Source of the DNA: Timema cristinae
Taxonomy: Eukaryota; Arthropoda; Insecta; Phasmatodea; Timematidae
DNA: 64,000 nt
Assembly (NCBI GenBank): GCA_039000515.1
Contig: JBCFYV010009882.1
Location: 105,728,821 to 105,792,820, forward strand
Direction of reading: 5' to 3'
The notes beneath the pieces were generated by a model. It ran no database searches and was not told where the DNA came from. It saw only the letters and a list, made by a program, of their open reading frames with translations. The translations under genes were made by a program, and so were the position numbers. This document shows positions 1-43,966 of the stretch, piece after piece. Positions within the stretch are counted from its first letter, which is position 1. Every line of letters begins with the position of its first letter.

Positions 1-282
1 GACGCGTTAGAGCACCGATGCGGGTTATTTTTCATACTAAAACTCGGAGACCAAGTGTACTTTTGACCAAATCAAAATCACACTCAAAAGCTGACATTTG
101 ATAATTACAGATACTTTTTAACCCCGTAGTTATAATTATAATATTGCTTGTCTGCACTGCTACACTCGTAGCCCAGTAGTGTAAATATTATCCAGTACTA
201 ATGTACCGTTGTCCAGGGGACGTACTAATGTACTAATAGTACATCCTTTCTGTGGAGGCTCTTTCCATGTCCTGATGAGATG

Positions 283-405
283 AGGTGATGGTGATAGTGA
301 GTATGAGAGTGATAGTAAGTATGAGAGTGATAGTGAGTATGAGGGTGATAGTGAGTATGAGAGTGATAGTGAGTATGAGGGTGATAGTGAGTATGAGGGT
401 GTGGA
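283..405. repeat. 18-bp minisatellite
   Basis: About six imperfect copies of TGATAGTGAGTATGAGGG (G/A at the second last position). Low-complexity reading frames across it on the minus strand are not genes. Confidence 0.9.
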
Positions 406-787
406 ACCAGTGAAAACACTCAAACCTAACTTAGCCCTAACTAACCAAACCCTGATGACCGTTGGGGTAATTCCCCTTTGAGGAAAAATACCCAAGGTGC
501 CAACCGGGAATCGTTCCTGGGACCCTTAGGTGCATAGTTAGATGTACTGTTGACTACACCACGAAGCTGGTCCAACCCTCTAGTTAAACAAATTAATGAA
601 TTGAATATTAAGTAAATAGTTAAAGCGATGGAATTCTCATCATACAGTATGGGTCGGAAACAGACGATATATGCTGAGGAAAGTGATGGACAACGTGCTG
701 AGGTTTGTCTGACGTCCGATAGAGCTCACCTCAGTCACATTACCTTCAAAAAGTGAACAAGTGTATTATGTAGTTTGCTTTTATTTA

Positions 788-1022
788 CAGTAGCCCCATG
801 GCTTCTTTGGTGCTTACTGACAGCTCACAGCTGACAGCTAAAAGCTTTGAAAAGTTACCAGACCAAATTATGTATCCTTACACCGAACCGTATGATCTGC
901 AAAATCATGTGTGTAGCAGCTGTCACTTCTGATGGTCAAAATTGAGGTATATACCTAAACGTTGACTGTCAGAAGTCAGCTGTGAGCTGTCAGTCAGCAC
1001 CAAAGAAGCCATGGAGCTACTG
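788..1022. mobile_element. Tc1/mariner-type MITE
   Basis: A 235-bp element with roughly 48-bp near-perfect terminal inverted repeats starting CAGTAGCCCCATGGCTTC and containing CTGACAGCTCACAGCTGAC. It is flanked by TA at 786-787 and 1023-1024, the target duplication of this superfamily. No coding capacity. Confidence 0.88.
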
Positions 1023-1671
1023 TACCTAGTGAATATTTACTTTCCAATTAAAGTATCAATTTTCAAGTTAATACTCGTTTAGCTGTTTCGGACCCTGCAC
1101 CCTGTATGTGCTTAAGGGCCATTGTGTTAGCCCTACATGCATACAATTAGACCCCAGACCGTTGGTTTACCCTTCATTAAATAATACCAGTTCTAATCCC
1201 ACAGTGATGAATTTCTACCCACCCACACCAGAAATTGAACCCAGGGAATTTCAATTATTAGCTAAATTAGCATGTGATCAGATATTGTCGGGTGTAGTTC
1301 TTGTTGTTGTGTGTTCTGCATCCAGAGAATAGAAGAATCTGTAGAGACACTAGACCAGTGCGTGTGGTCCGGTTCGAAGGACACACTTTTACTTGCTTGC
1401 GGTTCCGCTAGACTGCGCGTCGCTCATCAACATAGCGCGTGGGAAAACTGTGCGTTACACCTTCATGACTGCATGCGTGCACTCACACGCACGCGTCCTG
1501 TCGAGGTGATATCCATCATCTCTCTCTCACACACACATATCACCACCTGGCAATCATTTCATTGGACGTCAAAGAAAAATAGGACCACCATTGCTACGAA
1601 CCGGAACACAAAAAATAAGGTTTTAGAGATTTTGTTCTCCTAATGAATGAGAGCCAGAGGCAGAGTGAAAG

Positions 1672-2002
1672 TACTTGGAGCAAGTCCGAACTGGACCTCT
1701 CTTGGAGCAGTATGGAGTGTGAGAATGTCCTTAGAGCAAGTCCGAACTGGACCTCTCTTGGAGCAGTATGGAGTGTGAGAATGTCCTTGGAGCAAGTCCG
1801 AACTGGACCTCTCGTGGCAGTATGGAGTGTGAGAATGTCCTTAGAGCAAGTCCGAACTGGACCTCTCTTGGAGCAGTATGGAGTGTGAGAATGTCCTTAG
1901 AGCAAGTCCGAACTGGACCTCTCTTGGAGCAGTATGGAGTGTGAGAATGTCCTTAGAGCAAGTCCGAACTGGACCTCTCTTGGAGCAGTATGGAGTGTCT
2001 TT
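1672..2002. repeat. 56-bp tandem array
   Basis: Six copies with CAAGTCCGAA at 1681, 1737, 1793, 1847, 1903 and 1959 (period 56, one unit 54). Each unit contains GTCCGAACTGGACC and GGAGCAGTATGGAGTGTGAG. Open frames through it are by-products of the repeat. Confidence 0.95.
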
Positions 2003-4417
2003 TACCTGTTAGTTCATCATAAGCTTTTCCGGATTGTCTGCATTGGGATCTGCTATGGTTTAAGTGTTGAACACATTTTAAAAGATGCTTCTGCTGTATA
2101 AGTCAAGGTCATTGTAGATCTCAAGAACACAACTCTTGTGTTCATTTGTGCTCTCTCACTGGTATTGTAGTCTATATTGGTAAAAAAGAAGATGAGAGAT
2201 ATTTTAATGATTCTAGCCGCAACTTTGTAAAATTACATGTTTGAGCATCTCCAAATAAACTTGATTTGGTTATTCTTCCCTCAGCTTGCTTAGTGGGAGT
2301 ATAAATGGCGGACAGTTTTGAGTGAAATGATTGAGTGATCCTCCCTCATTGAGTGCAGGTTTCGAGATGTCAACATTACATGAGAGATGATCCAGATATT
2401 GACAGAAATAATACGGAAAGTGGACTCGCTGTACTATCCAGTGCAAGAACATTTCTGGCATAATACATTCTTGACCATGCCTTAACTAACAGTTCATTTA
2501 TCGGTATGGCAATGGCATTTTTTTACTGATATAGTTCTATTCTACATTAGACCTAGTTATTTATTAATTCCACAGCAAACATATAACCTGCATAATCATG
2601 TTCCATTCTCACAGATTATCATTACGTGTAAAGATGGCTGACGACAGTTTTTCTTCAAGCTCTATTACACAGGAAAATACTTCTTACTTATTGGATATCA
2701 GAAAACTTTGACTTTACTTTTTCAAACAAAACAAAATATATATCTTAATTTGTAGATTCAAACTTTACTCTTTTGAGACGAGGCTGTGAAAGTCACAATT
2801 GTGTCTGATCTCATTACCAACAATACTTCTAATTCTTAAATTCACACATTCAGGTAAAAATGTAATTCATTTTAAGTTTACGATATTAAATCGTGTGACC
2901 AGTTCTAGATAATCTCTCCCCTGTCAAGGGATGAATTAGACCCCCAAACAGCTCTGATTATATCATGGGTGACCATCAGCTCGACCAGCGAAGCTTGAAA
3001 ACGGTCGTTTAAGAGTCGGCCGACACGCGCACTAACAGATGCTCAGGGTCAGATAGTGCAGGAACAGGAACAGGAACAGGAAGTGAGGAAGTAATGTATC
3101 GTTTCCATGCTGTCTCTTTCCCTTGGTTTAAAATTGTCAGCATATTCATCACAACGTTGCAAGTACTGAGCAGGCATTTGGGGAGATTGGTAACATTTCA
3201 CTATACTATTATTATTATTATTATTATTACTATTTTATAGATATTGCTGACTACTGCAGATCACTCGACTTGACATATGAGTCAATGAAAGTATTCTTAG
3301 TAACTTTCATATAACGGTTCTTCCTACCAGAATCCAAATAAACATCGTAACTTACTAAAGTAGTTTTATTTCTTACTGTGGGAGCAGTCGCTTAACACAA
3401 ACAACAGATATTTGCTCCTAGAAACGAACTTAAGGTTAACCTCGACTCACTTGTAACGGTCCTGATTTTGAATCTCACTTGAGAACCTTGTCACCTTATC
3501 TTACTGCAGACCTCTACAGATATACGGCCTCCCAGAATATTCCTGATATTCAAAATGAGCCTCCTATAACTACAACCACAAACAGCTTCTGGCCGAGAAT
3601 GTCTTCGGAGTGTGTCTACCTTATTGCTGTACACATATTTACACTAATGGTAGGGATGAGGAAGATAACATTTTTAAAGAATTGTACCTGCATTCGCTTG
3701 GTGGGATAGCTAAAATATGTTTAGGGCAAAACACGCTTTGCTAACCATACCGGAATTCGAATCCCAGCCTTCCCATATCCGGCAAACCAGACTGGAAGAT
3801 GTTGACGTGCTCACTTGCCCAAATCACTTGAGATGAGCTAATAAACGAAAAACTTCTAAGCGGTCACCATCTTGAAACGAATAACCAGTTTAAAATACTA
3901 AGCATTGTAGAGTACATACAAGGTTTATATTTCGTTTAAATTGGTACACACATTTGACAGTTATGGCAGGACAGACAGACGAAATTACAAATGGTCAAAT
4001 TAAAACAGGACCTAGCTACGCTAGGTCAACTATAATATGGATTTAAAATCATATTATAACGAGCGTTATTAGTGTCCAATCCTTGTTGATCTTGCAGCTT
4101 AAACACCTACAGAAATAACTGATCGGAGGAGGTTATTATACCACTATAAGCCACATGGCTGACTCACTTACTGACATCAATGAGCTAGAGACTTGAAATT
4201 TGGCCTGTAACCAATGGGAAAATTCCAAAAAGTTTTAAAAAAATCTTTAACCCCCGAAAAAAATTCAAAATGGTGGAGCAACTTTAAAGCCGGTGCGGAC
4301 TTTTCTTTGGCGGTCTCTTGTGGCTAAACAATAAGACCTATCAAAAAACTGATTGCACCAGAGCTATATTTTTTTATTTTAGGTAAATTTTGCACATTTT
4401 CCACACATTTTTAAAAT
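2003..4417. other. Intergenic or 5' intronic DNA, no gene seen
   Basis: No exon or recognisable element. It contains an (ATT)n run at about 3207-3230, a GGAACA repeat at 3060-3085, and from about 4140 a degenerate dispersed-repeat-like block (CTGACTCACTTACTGACATC, then TTGAAATTTGGCC). Confidence 0.5.
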
Positions 4418-4430
4418 TCTAAAACACAAC

Positions 4431-4696
4431 CCGCCTTGGTGGCGTAGTTGGCTAACGCGCTTGGTGTGTTGAGCTCGACTGCTGAGGACGGGGAGATCGA
4501 GGTTCGAATCTCGGTTGGGTGAACTGGGGGTGGTTTTTCCTAAGATGGTTTTCCACTCTCCCCCCCACGCAAATGCGGGTTCACTTCCTCTAATTCAACC
4601 TTCCCAATTCCTAAATCCATTAGCGTAATTAGTACTTAAAGCGTATAACCCGAACGGGTAGTAAGACGTGGTGCTAAATATTATATTATTATTAAC
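4431..4696 (+). mobile_element. SINE family B, near full length
   Basis: tRNA-like head with A-box-like TGGCGTAGTTGGCTAACGCG and B-box-like GAGGTTCGAATCTCGG, a middle part, then the tail AACCCGAACGGGTAGTAAGA and a TTA-rich end. An imperfect duplication TCTAAAACAAC flanks it. It best shows the family-B head. Confidence 0.88.
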
Positions 4697-5329
4697 TCTA
4701 AAACAACGCTGGAATTACACTAGTTTACATCCACTTGCAAAGAAAACTCACAAGTAAAGCGAGTTATGACTATAACCTTACTCTTTTGTGAACACTTCTA
4801 TATATATATCTCATGAGGCCTATGTGTGCGTTGTTAGATCAGCGGACCGGCCATATTTGATAAATATCATCTCTCTCTACTTGTATTGTTAGATTAATTC
4901 CAGTTACCGCTCTTAGAATGGATACCACACGTGTTTTTATTCCTCCGTGTCTTTAACCTGTGAGTCCATATTTCAGTTCTGCCCTTTATTTTATTTTTTT
5001 ACATATTTTCTACTCTTAATTTTGAAGTATCGTTAAACAAAGATTTGTATGTCTATATTTATAGCCCCTTGATGCTATTTTAGACGTTACATATCGCAGA
5101 GGGTGGGCGGAAGGATAATTGTATTTTTCTTTCAAAAGCAGCCATCTTTATACATTTTATTGTCAACCGTTAAACTGTAATCTTATCAATAAGAATAATC
5201 AACCTTCAATGTCCGCTGTTGTGCAATTATCCCCCCACCCCCTCCTTCCTCCCCTTATTTAGGGCAAGCCCCACCCACTTCCCAGTCTTGATCCGTATCA
5301 CCCCCAACGGGCCTCACCCAATCCAAGAG

Positions 5330-5500
5330 GACTTCGCCCTCCCCACGACGCAAGCGTCGGTGCGCGCGACGCTACGACGCTAGCAAGACGCCGTTATTCA
5401 AGGTCACGCCCCCTAATATCTACTGCGCTTGCGCTGTGACAGCTCCGCCAACACATTGTAGTCACGCTAGCAACCGCCATTTTGAACTTAAGACCTTTTC
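5330..5500. promoter_or_regulatory. CpG-rich promoter-like patch 1
   Basis: Locally GC- and CpG-rich in an AT-rich setting (many GACGC/GCGTC words around 5345-5395). It carries an NRF1-like palindrome TGCGCTTGCGC at 5424-5434 and a YY1-like CCGCCATTTT at 5473-5482, motifs typical of TATA-less promoters. Direction and gene are unknown; it could serve an upstream MYRF first exon. Confidence 0.4.
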
Positions 5501-5639
5501 ATTCGAAGGTTCCAGAAGTTGTCAAAAAGTTTGTTATTTCTTACAAGCAGCAAATAATTCCTAACGATGACTCACAGAATAAAGGTGTCCAATAAAAAAA
5601 ACATGTTTGCTTTAAGATTCGTTTCCTAGGAATCCTAGT

Positions 5640-6130
5640 CCTCGTTTGTTTGCATACACACATACAAACCTAATCACGCCGTTCCCTTACGGGGTAGGCA
5701 AGAAACTGTAAATATATCTCAACAAACAACAGCTCTGTACTTAATCCATCCTCACTAACTTTCTCCACACTTCCCTATCCTTGCATACTTCCTTCAACAT
5801 CCATACACCGAGTCTTACATGCTCTTTTATTCTTAAAACGCTTTAATGTTTCTCTTTTCCACACATTCCTCTACAACATGTATCCATGTCTTACATGGCT
5901 TCCCCCTTCCTTTTGATCCACACACTCTACCTTCATATACTTGCTTTGTCACTCAATCCACACTCATCCTCTCAACACACCCAAACCAACGTAAGACACT
6001 TCTTTCACATTGACTTATTGTATTCCCTTTTAAATAGCACTCCTTCAGCTCCCATTCATCACAGACTCTATCTGTACGAGTTATTCCACATACATAACGA
6101 TTTACGAATAATGTATTCGTTTGTTTAAAA
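5640..6130. mobile_element. Degenerate LINE-like dispersed repeat
   Basis: A pyrimidine-rich block. The part at 5960-6080 (CACCCAAACCAACGTAAGAC, CACATTGACTTATTG, CTCCTTCAGCTCCCATTCAT) recurs at 57385-57480, so it belongs to a dispersed family, likely an antisense LINE fragment. The 80-codon frame here is a by-product. Confidence 0.6.
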
Positions 6131-6227
6131 CATAATAAACAATATCAATTATTTCATAACATTTTTACTTGCTCTCGACCACTCAAAGAAAGAAAGTATT
6201 GTAATTGTCAAAAAATCTAACTCTAGA

Positions 6228-6690
6228 TTTTTATAAATGTTGAAGTTTCATGACACCCTGAAATTGAAAACTTTGTTTTCGCGATGCCGTTTGTGTGTCT
6301 GCATGTCTGTCTGTGGATTTATATGTCTGCCATTTTAGTGTTCCCCCGAGAGATTTTTGTAACTATCTAACTCTAAGATTAGGGGTAGTTTACTGAAGGA
6401 GGAAAAAGAGATAAGATCGATTTTCTCAAAATCCGCTCAAAATATTTTGTTTAAATTTGTGTCTAGGCACTGTTTAACATCACAAAATAAAATGGCATCT
6501 CTCACTTTTCCCAATGAAAAGACTTTGATGGTATTTTACATAAGCAGACATTTCTAATTTGGATCATTTCTCCACAACTATTTATCACGGTAGAGCTGTA
6601 GAACTATTAAATATAAACATCTTTAATTTGAAATATATTTTTATAAAACCTATTGTTTCTGAGCTATAAGCATATATATTAAGGTCTGAA
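6228..6690. repeat. Dispersed repeat family (copy 1)
   Basis: Shares ordered blocks with 52890-53360: GAAGTTTCATGACA, a TGTCTGTGTGTC stretch, GGTAGTTTACTG, AGGCACTGTTTAA and a final TTTTTATAAAACC. A degenerate third copy is at about 10788-11050. No coding sequence seen. Confidence 0.75.
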
Positions 6691-6819
6691 ATACCAAATT
6701 TATTGTTATTCTCTTTGCTCGAGTGTTTTTGCAACAATGGAAAAGCGTATAACCAAAGCTCATTGCTTAAAAAACTATATTATCTTTTCGTTTTACAATA
6801 TTATCATAATTATATTTTA

Positions 6820-7061
6820 ACACCGCATCTTACTACCCGTTAAGGCTATACACCCATGTATCATATACTAATTACACTAAAGTGTTTGGGATTAGGAAGT
6901 TTTAATTTAGAGTATGTGCGCCTACATTTGCGTAGAAAGATGGTGGAAAACAGTTTAAGGAAAATCATCCTCAGTGCACCCGAACAGAATCAAACCCCGA
7001 TCTCCCCGTTTTAGGGATTCTCGTCTCTTGCAAGAGACCATGCAGTTACATACGCGGGGGG
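6820..7061 (-). mobile_element. SINE family B, degenerate
   Basis: Reverse-oriented: tail CACCGCATCTTACTACCCGT first, then the family-B middle (ATTTGCGTAGAAAG, GTGGAAAACAG) and a decayed tRNA-like head near 6990-7060. Confidence 0.7.
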
Positions 7062-7304
7062 AGGGGAATGATTGTTATCATTAGGTTATCAAGCGGCCTC
7101 GCAGAGTGGAATGTTCATTGTGTACCTTCCTCTCTATCTCGCACATTGACGTCTTATGACTACCGGATAAATATTGCTATTGGAGGGTTAAGGTTATCAG
7201 CCACTTTAATGTTTTACTCGTATTATGAACTGAATTTATCTGCCAGATAGATATTTGTAGGATAAATATATTTTTATTCAGAACACGCAAGGTTGGTACT
7301 GTTT

Positions 7305-7450
7305 TTACTGGTGCGCGCATGCGTATAAGCCCTGCTGATAGCGCTACAACCTAGCGAGTGGAGAGAACGCTCAACATTTGTTAAATAATGGCGGTTAAAC
7401 GAGTGCGAGGAAACAGATGGTGTCACGTGAGCGCAGACGCTAAGTTGTCT
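7305..7450. promoter_or_regulatory. CpG-rich promoter-like patch 2
   Basis: CpG-rich stretch with an NRF1-like GTGCGCGCATGCG at 7311-7323, a YY1-like AATAATGGCGG at 7384-7394 and an E-box CACGTG at 7424-7429. An ATG at 7388 opens only a 24-codon frame. Same motif pairing as the patch near 5.4 kb. A transcription start is inferred, not shown. Confidence 0.42.
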
Positions 7451-9690
7451 TGCAAGACCTAATTTTGGTGTCTGCCAAAATGTGGTCAATAGTTGAGTAC
7501 CACGTTTATAAAATGTAATTTATTTTACTCACATTTTGATCATTTGTTTTTATATAACTATAACACTACAAATAGCTTGTCAGCTTTTATAAAAGTATGA
7601 ATTAAATGTTCTAACTTTATATAGTTAGAGCCCGGGCCTGTGCTTACTAACACGTGAACCAAGATTTTAACCTAACAGCAGATTCTGATTGTCAAAGCCT
7701 CATTAAAAACAACGCGTTACTAAGGTAACAACCATTTTAACTTATAGATCATAGTTATCAGGTACTAAACCTCCCGATAAAAATGTAATGGATAAATACA
7801 TTTTATCTGATAGATTAATATTTATCCAGGAGTCATAAGACCAGCCCTTAGTGTGATAGTAATGTGGTTTGTCAATCTCCTTAGAGGCCCAATAGAAATT
7901 AAGTTTGTAAATTTCACATTATGTATAGAACTGCATTTATACATGGTTAAATGCAGTTCTCTAAAAATTTTCTAAATTGTTATTGCATTTCAAGTTACTG
8001 CTTAAAAGGATTTTATTTATACAAAGTTCACTCTTGATTATCACTGAAATACTTTATTATTATTTTCAAAATGTATATTAAAAATATTAATAACATTATT
8101 TATCAAATGGTATCATATTAATATGTATACACCCCATAGTTAAATAAATCTCCTGAAACATTTTAAAAATCATATTTATATTTAAAATTCTCCTTTTACT
8201 ACAATAAATGAAGAAGAAAGACAGAAAAAGAATTGCTGCCATCTCTTGTTAAAAGATGGAAGTTTCAGATGTCAGCCGAGCGGTCTGGAGTGTCAGTTGA
8301 CCCCCCCCCCCATGATAGTTTATTCGTCCACGTTTATTCAATTTTCGATATGACTCACACAAATGTGGAACAAATATTGGTTTTCATGTACGAATATTTG
8401 CCGTCCATAGCGAGTAACGAACATTGTTCCTCCTAGACGGTAGACCACCAAACATCAAAGAAGACTAATATCGTCTGAGAGCAGTTCATCCACGAATACC
8501 AAATATAGAGTAAGTGTTGTCAACAGGAGCGGTGGAACTATGGGGGATTCTGCCCCCTGGAAATAATCCCCCCCCCCCCAGATATATTTCAAATCCTCTG
8601 ATATTATCAAATATGAAGCTGAAAGATGGCCTTAAATCAAACTCCAAATCACTTCTAGATGAATTCTATTGTCAAAAATTTGCTGAAGAAGACCGCTTAA
8701 AATAACTACTAGACTAGAGGCATCTAACTGGCAGAAAAAGTCAGGGGAGGATAGCTCTAAATAGTTTCCAAGGTCATCCAAATTTAAAAAATGTCTGGTT
8801 GAGGAACACTTTAAATGACTTATAAAATAACCTAATTAAAAAAAAATTCAAGGCGAAGACTACTCATAGCTATTAGAGTGAACCATTTTTCAAAAAATTG
8901 TTGAAGGAGGGCCAATATAAATAGTTTATAGAAACTATCTGAGTTAAAAAAAAATTAGAGAGGATGACCACGGTTTAAAGCATACGTAAGATCAAATATG
9001 AATGATAAACTATTGGATGGCTCTAAACAGAAATCTAACATGTTATTTATAATTATGAGCCAGTTGACCCCCCTGGACACACGACTAAACTGTTGTTTGT
9101 AATGTGTGAGGAGTGGAGATGCTGCTCGCTCGCTTGCACGATCATATCCAGGGTTAATAGCGTGTTTATCGAGGACCGGAAATGAAAAGGGGTTGCGGAA
9201 GAGAGAGAGAGAGAGTAGCTCACCACGTGACTTTTCTCAGGTACTCATTTCCTCCCACCTCATCCAGAACTATGTCTAACTGCTATCGCAAAATTAATTT
9301 CATGCCTCGCTAACTTGTAAAAGAGTGGGGGTAGAGCGAAGAGAGGGAAGGGTGGGGGTGAGGGGGTGTTGATTTCCTTCCATAGAGGCTGTGTGCTATC
9401 CACTAATCAAACACACGACATAATATTACGAGTGCTATTATTAGTAACATTGTTTCTTTATTATAATTACTGAACAAGCCGTGGCCAAGTGATATATCTC
9501 CTAGGTCGACTACATCTCAGTACTTTTTTTTATAGACACTTCCACGCACTTTTTTGATCACTTCGGTTAACGTGAATTATACAGGACTATTCAGATTTCC
9601 AGCTAAAAAGTGAAACGGGTCGTAGAGAATGACAAGTGAAGTATTTCCACGTAATGAATTTGGGGTCGGTGACGCCAAATGTTGGTTCTG
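7450..9690. other. Non-coding, AT-rich, no gene seen
   Basis: Holds poly-C runs at about 8300 and 8570, degenerate repeats around 8560-9070, a short GA run at 9208 and G-rich sequence near 9330-9365. No exon or complete transposon recognised. Confidence 0.45.
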
Positions 9691-9691
9691 C

Positions 9692-10400
9692 GAGATGTGA
9701 GTGCACCTGGGGGGTAGGCAACACATGCGTTCCCTCCACGATACGATGGGGCCAGACGGTTGACTGTCAACATGAAATGCCAGACATGCATTGTGGGTAG
9801 GTTGGCAGCACCCATAGCAGCACAAATTCTTAAGGCGATTGGCCCTTTTCATTTGGCTTGGAAATGCAGAGCCGTGGGAACAAACGGTTATCTTCAAGAG
9901 TTTTTATTGTTTTGCTATTCTTTTAGGAAACGGTTTGTTCAATAATAGAAGCAGGTTTATTAAGTTATACTTTTTATACACACACCTCCGCTATGATTTT
10001 AACAGTGATCAAATATCGATAAAATTCACATTATTCAATAGAAAACTGCTGGGCTTCATAACAAAAAATAAGAAAATGTAACAATTAGTAAACATCGATA
10101 CATTATCTTAGAAGAGGTGTTGAAAATATTAACATAAAAATTTCACTCGTTCTCGAGAAAACTGATATTTACGAACGTTTTGATTTTCCCGCAAGACCTG
10201 TCCGGTAGCTAGCGTCATCTGCGGTTTCCGTGATACATCTGTTCTTGTTGGCGCGGAAGAATACTTTGGTCTCTTGTGAAGCCACGCCACGCCTTTCTCC
10301 ATCGCACAAAATAGGTTTAGACTTGCACTCGACAGGGCCAAGGCCCTTAAAGCACTTGTCATGTGGTGAGTAGTGATGTGTTGCCTACCCCCAGGTGCAG
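9692..10400. mobile_element. Possible element bounded by 25-bp inverted repeats
   Basis: TGCACCTGGGGGGTAGGCAA (from 9693, continuing CACA) reappears inverted near 10376-10400 as TGTGTTGCCTACCCCCAGGT followed by GCA. The interior of about 650 bp has no recognised protein; a 77-codon minus frame at 10129-10362 has no family I know. No clear target duplication. Confidence 0.5.
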
Positions 10401-10787
10401 TAGAAATACAACCTGACCCTGTATCATTTTACCTCGAGATGAGGTCTGAACAACACTTCATGTAGATTGCAGCTTAGATATTTTATTTTATTTAAAGAAG
10501 GGAGGATTTGTAGAATTAGAGAACTTGCTGTCGACATTTTTGTGCACGTCCTCGGCGTATAAGCTTTCGTTTTGTAGAGAGAAAACTCCGGGAATCACAT
10601 CACGTTTAACGTCAGTGGTTAGATGCGACGTCTGAAGTAAGACATTAAATAATAACCTCTCTGCCTCTTTTTACTTTCCCATATCGAGATACACAAGTAT
10701 TGAGAACATTTTCTACCTCAAGACGATCACGATCAATCTTTACGTTCTAGGAATGACTGAACCCAAAAAGTGGATTTAGCAAATCTG

Positions 10788-11050
10788 TCTGTCCCCAGCC
10801 AGTTTGGTGGATTTTGTTCAAACTTAATATCTAGATTTATTTATTTTGACCCTAGCCCTCAAATTAAGGGTAGTTTATTGATGAGTATTTTTTTTTAATT
10901 CTAAATATTTCAAAAAATAGCTCTAACGATTTTGTTTTAAATTTATATCCAGGGAGGGTTTTACCTGAAAAATAGAGCTGTAGGATGTATTTTGAATAAT
11001 AATTTGACTTTTTTTTTAATTTGAATATCTTAAGCACAGTTAACACTATC
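10788..11050. repeat. Dispersed repeat family (copy 3, degenerate)
   Basis: Shares GGGTAGTTTATTG, CTCTAACGATTTTGTTT and the following blocks with the copies at 6228 and 52890, with large differences. Confidence 0.5.
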
Positions 11051-11534
11051 AAATACACATACGTATGATTTTGGAAGCAAGGATATGATTTATGAAACCG
11101 GTTGCTGAAATCCTAGCGAATGTAAAGGTTTGGGAACGTGTCACTCCCACAGGTAATATTTAAAATAAAACTGTACAAAAAGTGTTCTGGTGAAGCTTAA
11201 AGTGCTAACTGTGTGGTGGTGTGGACAGGTTTTAGGTTTTAGGTTTGTGTGTACTGTCCGAGGACCATCCATTGGAGGTCGCCACCTTAACCACTCGACC
11301 AGTTATTTCCTCAAAGCCACGCGAACGAGTCTTTCACAAACCGGCAGTTCATTGCATTTCTTCTCGAACTAATAGTTCGAGATCCAGTGAGACTGATCGT
11401 ACCTAAACTAAATACACCTTTTTGGTGCCGCCATTTTTTGCCAGCGTGTAAGAGTGTGTTTTACTACGTGTGTAAGAGTGTGTAAGAGTGTGTGTGTTTT
11501 CAAGCTTGTAACTGTACGAGTGTTCTGTTCTCAG

Positions 11535-43129
<31,595 letters not shown>

Positions 43130-43375
43130 AGAGAGCAAGAACGTTTCTTTTTTACTCAAAAGTACAATATAGTAAAACTGTAGATTTGCAGTTATAAAGC
43201 ATAAATCAATGTCATAAATGACCTAGATTTGAATGGGAACAAATATACACTTCATATATTGGTTGCATATAAGACTGTGAAAATGTAAATTGAATATTTA
43301 TGTTAGATAATGTGTTTCATAGCTGTGACCAAATTAAATTATTTTAATAAATAGAAATTGTTTTACTGTTCAAAA
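43130..43375 (+). other. MYRF 3' UTR, proximal part
   Basis: AT-rich sequence after the stop codon without an ORF. The first good polyadenylation hexamer, AATAAA, is at 43346-43351. Longer forms are possible because the following kilobases are also AT-rich. Confidence 0.55.
43346..43351 (+). terminator. Candidate polyadenylation signal for MYRF
   Basis: AATAAA 217 bp after the stop codon, followed about 50 bp later by GT/T-rich sequence. Confidence 0.5.
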
Positions 43376-43642
43376 GTATATATTGAAAAGGAAATTTTAT
43401 TTTGTTTTTCTTAAAATGTGCACGGTATATTTTTAATATTGTTCTTGTTTGTGTACATTTACACAGTGGGACCGACAATGTATCAATGGGTGTTAGTAGT
43501 GTTGTCCAAAATGCCCCTCTACGCTCTTTTTCATTTTAATAATTTTTAAAAGAAAAATGGAATATCATTTTAAAATATATGTGGGGCTAAACATAGCTTA
43601 TTAATTATTTAACCATATATTTTTCTTGCATCAAAAAGCCAG

Positions 43643-43966
43643 TGTTTTTGCAGTTTTTATGGAAAAACTTTTTTTGGCCAAAATAAATAAAATATTGCTC
43701 CAGTAGAAACATATAAGAGTTTAATTTTCTTCATTTGGTGATGTCATCAGTTGTTGAATATCTTTCAAGGGTGTTCTGGAATTTAATGATGGCTTTTTCT
43801 CTTAATTTAAAAAGTTTTTCATCCAATGCCACTATGCTCATGATGGATATTTAGGAACTGTTGATATGTGAAGAAAATTAAACTATTATGTTTCTACTGG
43901 ATAACTGGGGCAATATATTATTTGTATTGACTAAAAAATTGTTTTGCCATAAAAACTGCAAAAACA
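43643..43966. mobile_element. Foldback MITE downstream of MYRF
   Basis: TGTTTTTGCAGTTTTTATGG at 43643-43662 is inverted at 43947-43966. Further in, CCAGTAGAAACATA and GTTTAATTTTCTTCA also have inverted partners near 43860-43905. Arms of over 120 bp with small differences; no coding. Confidence 0.8.

Noticed and set aside
160..495. Minus-strand 111-codon frame with SYSLSPSYSLS repeats
   Set aside because: Translation of the 18-bp minisatellite; no conserved flanks.
7388..7462. Small ORF MAVKRVRGNRW in promoter-like patch 2 as the MYRF first exon
   Set aside because: The possible donor CAC|GTGAGC ends in phase 0, but the next MYRF exon needs phase 1, and the sequence does not resemble MYRF N-termini.
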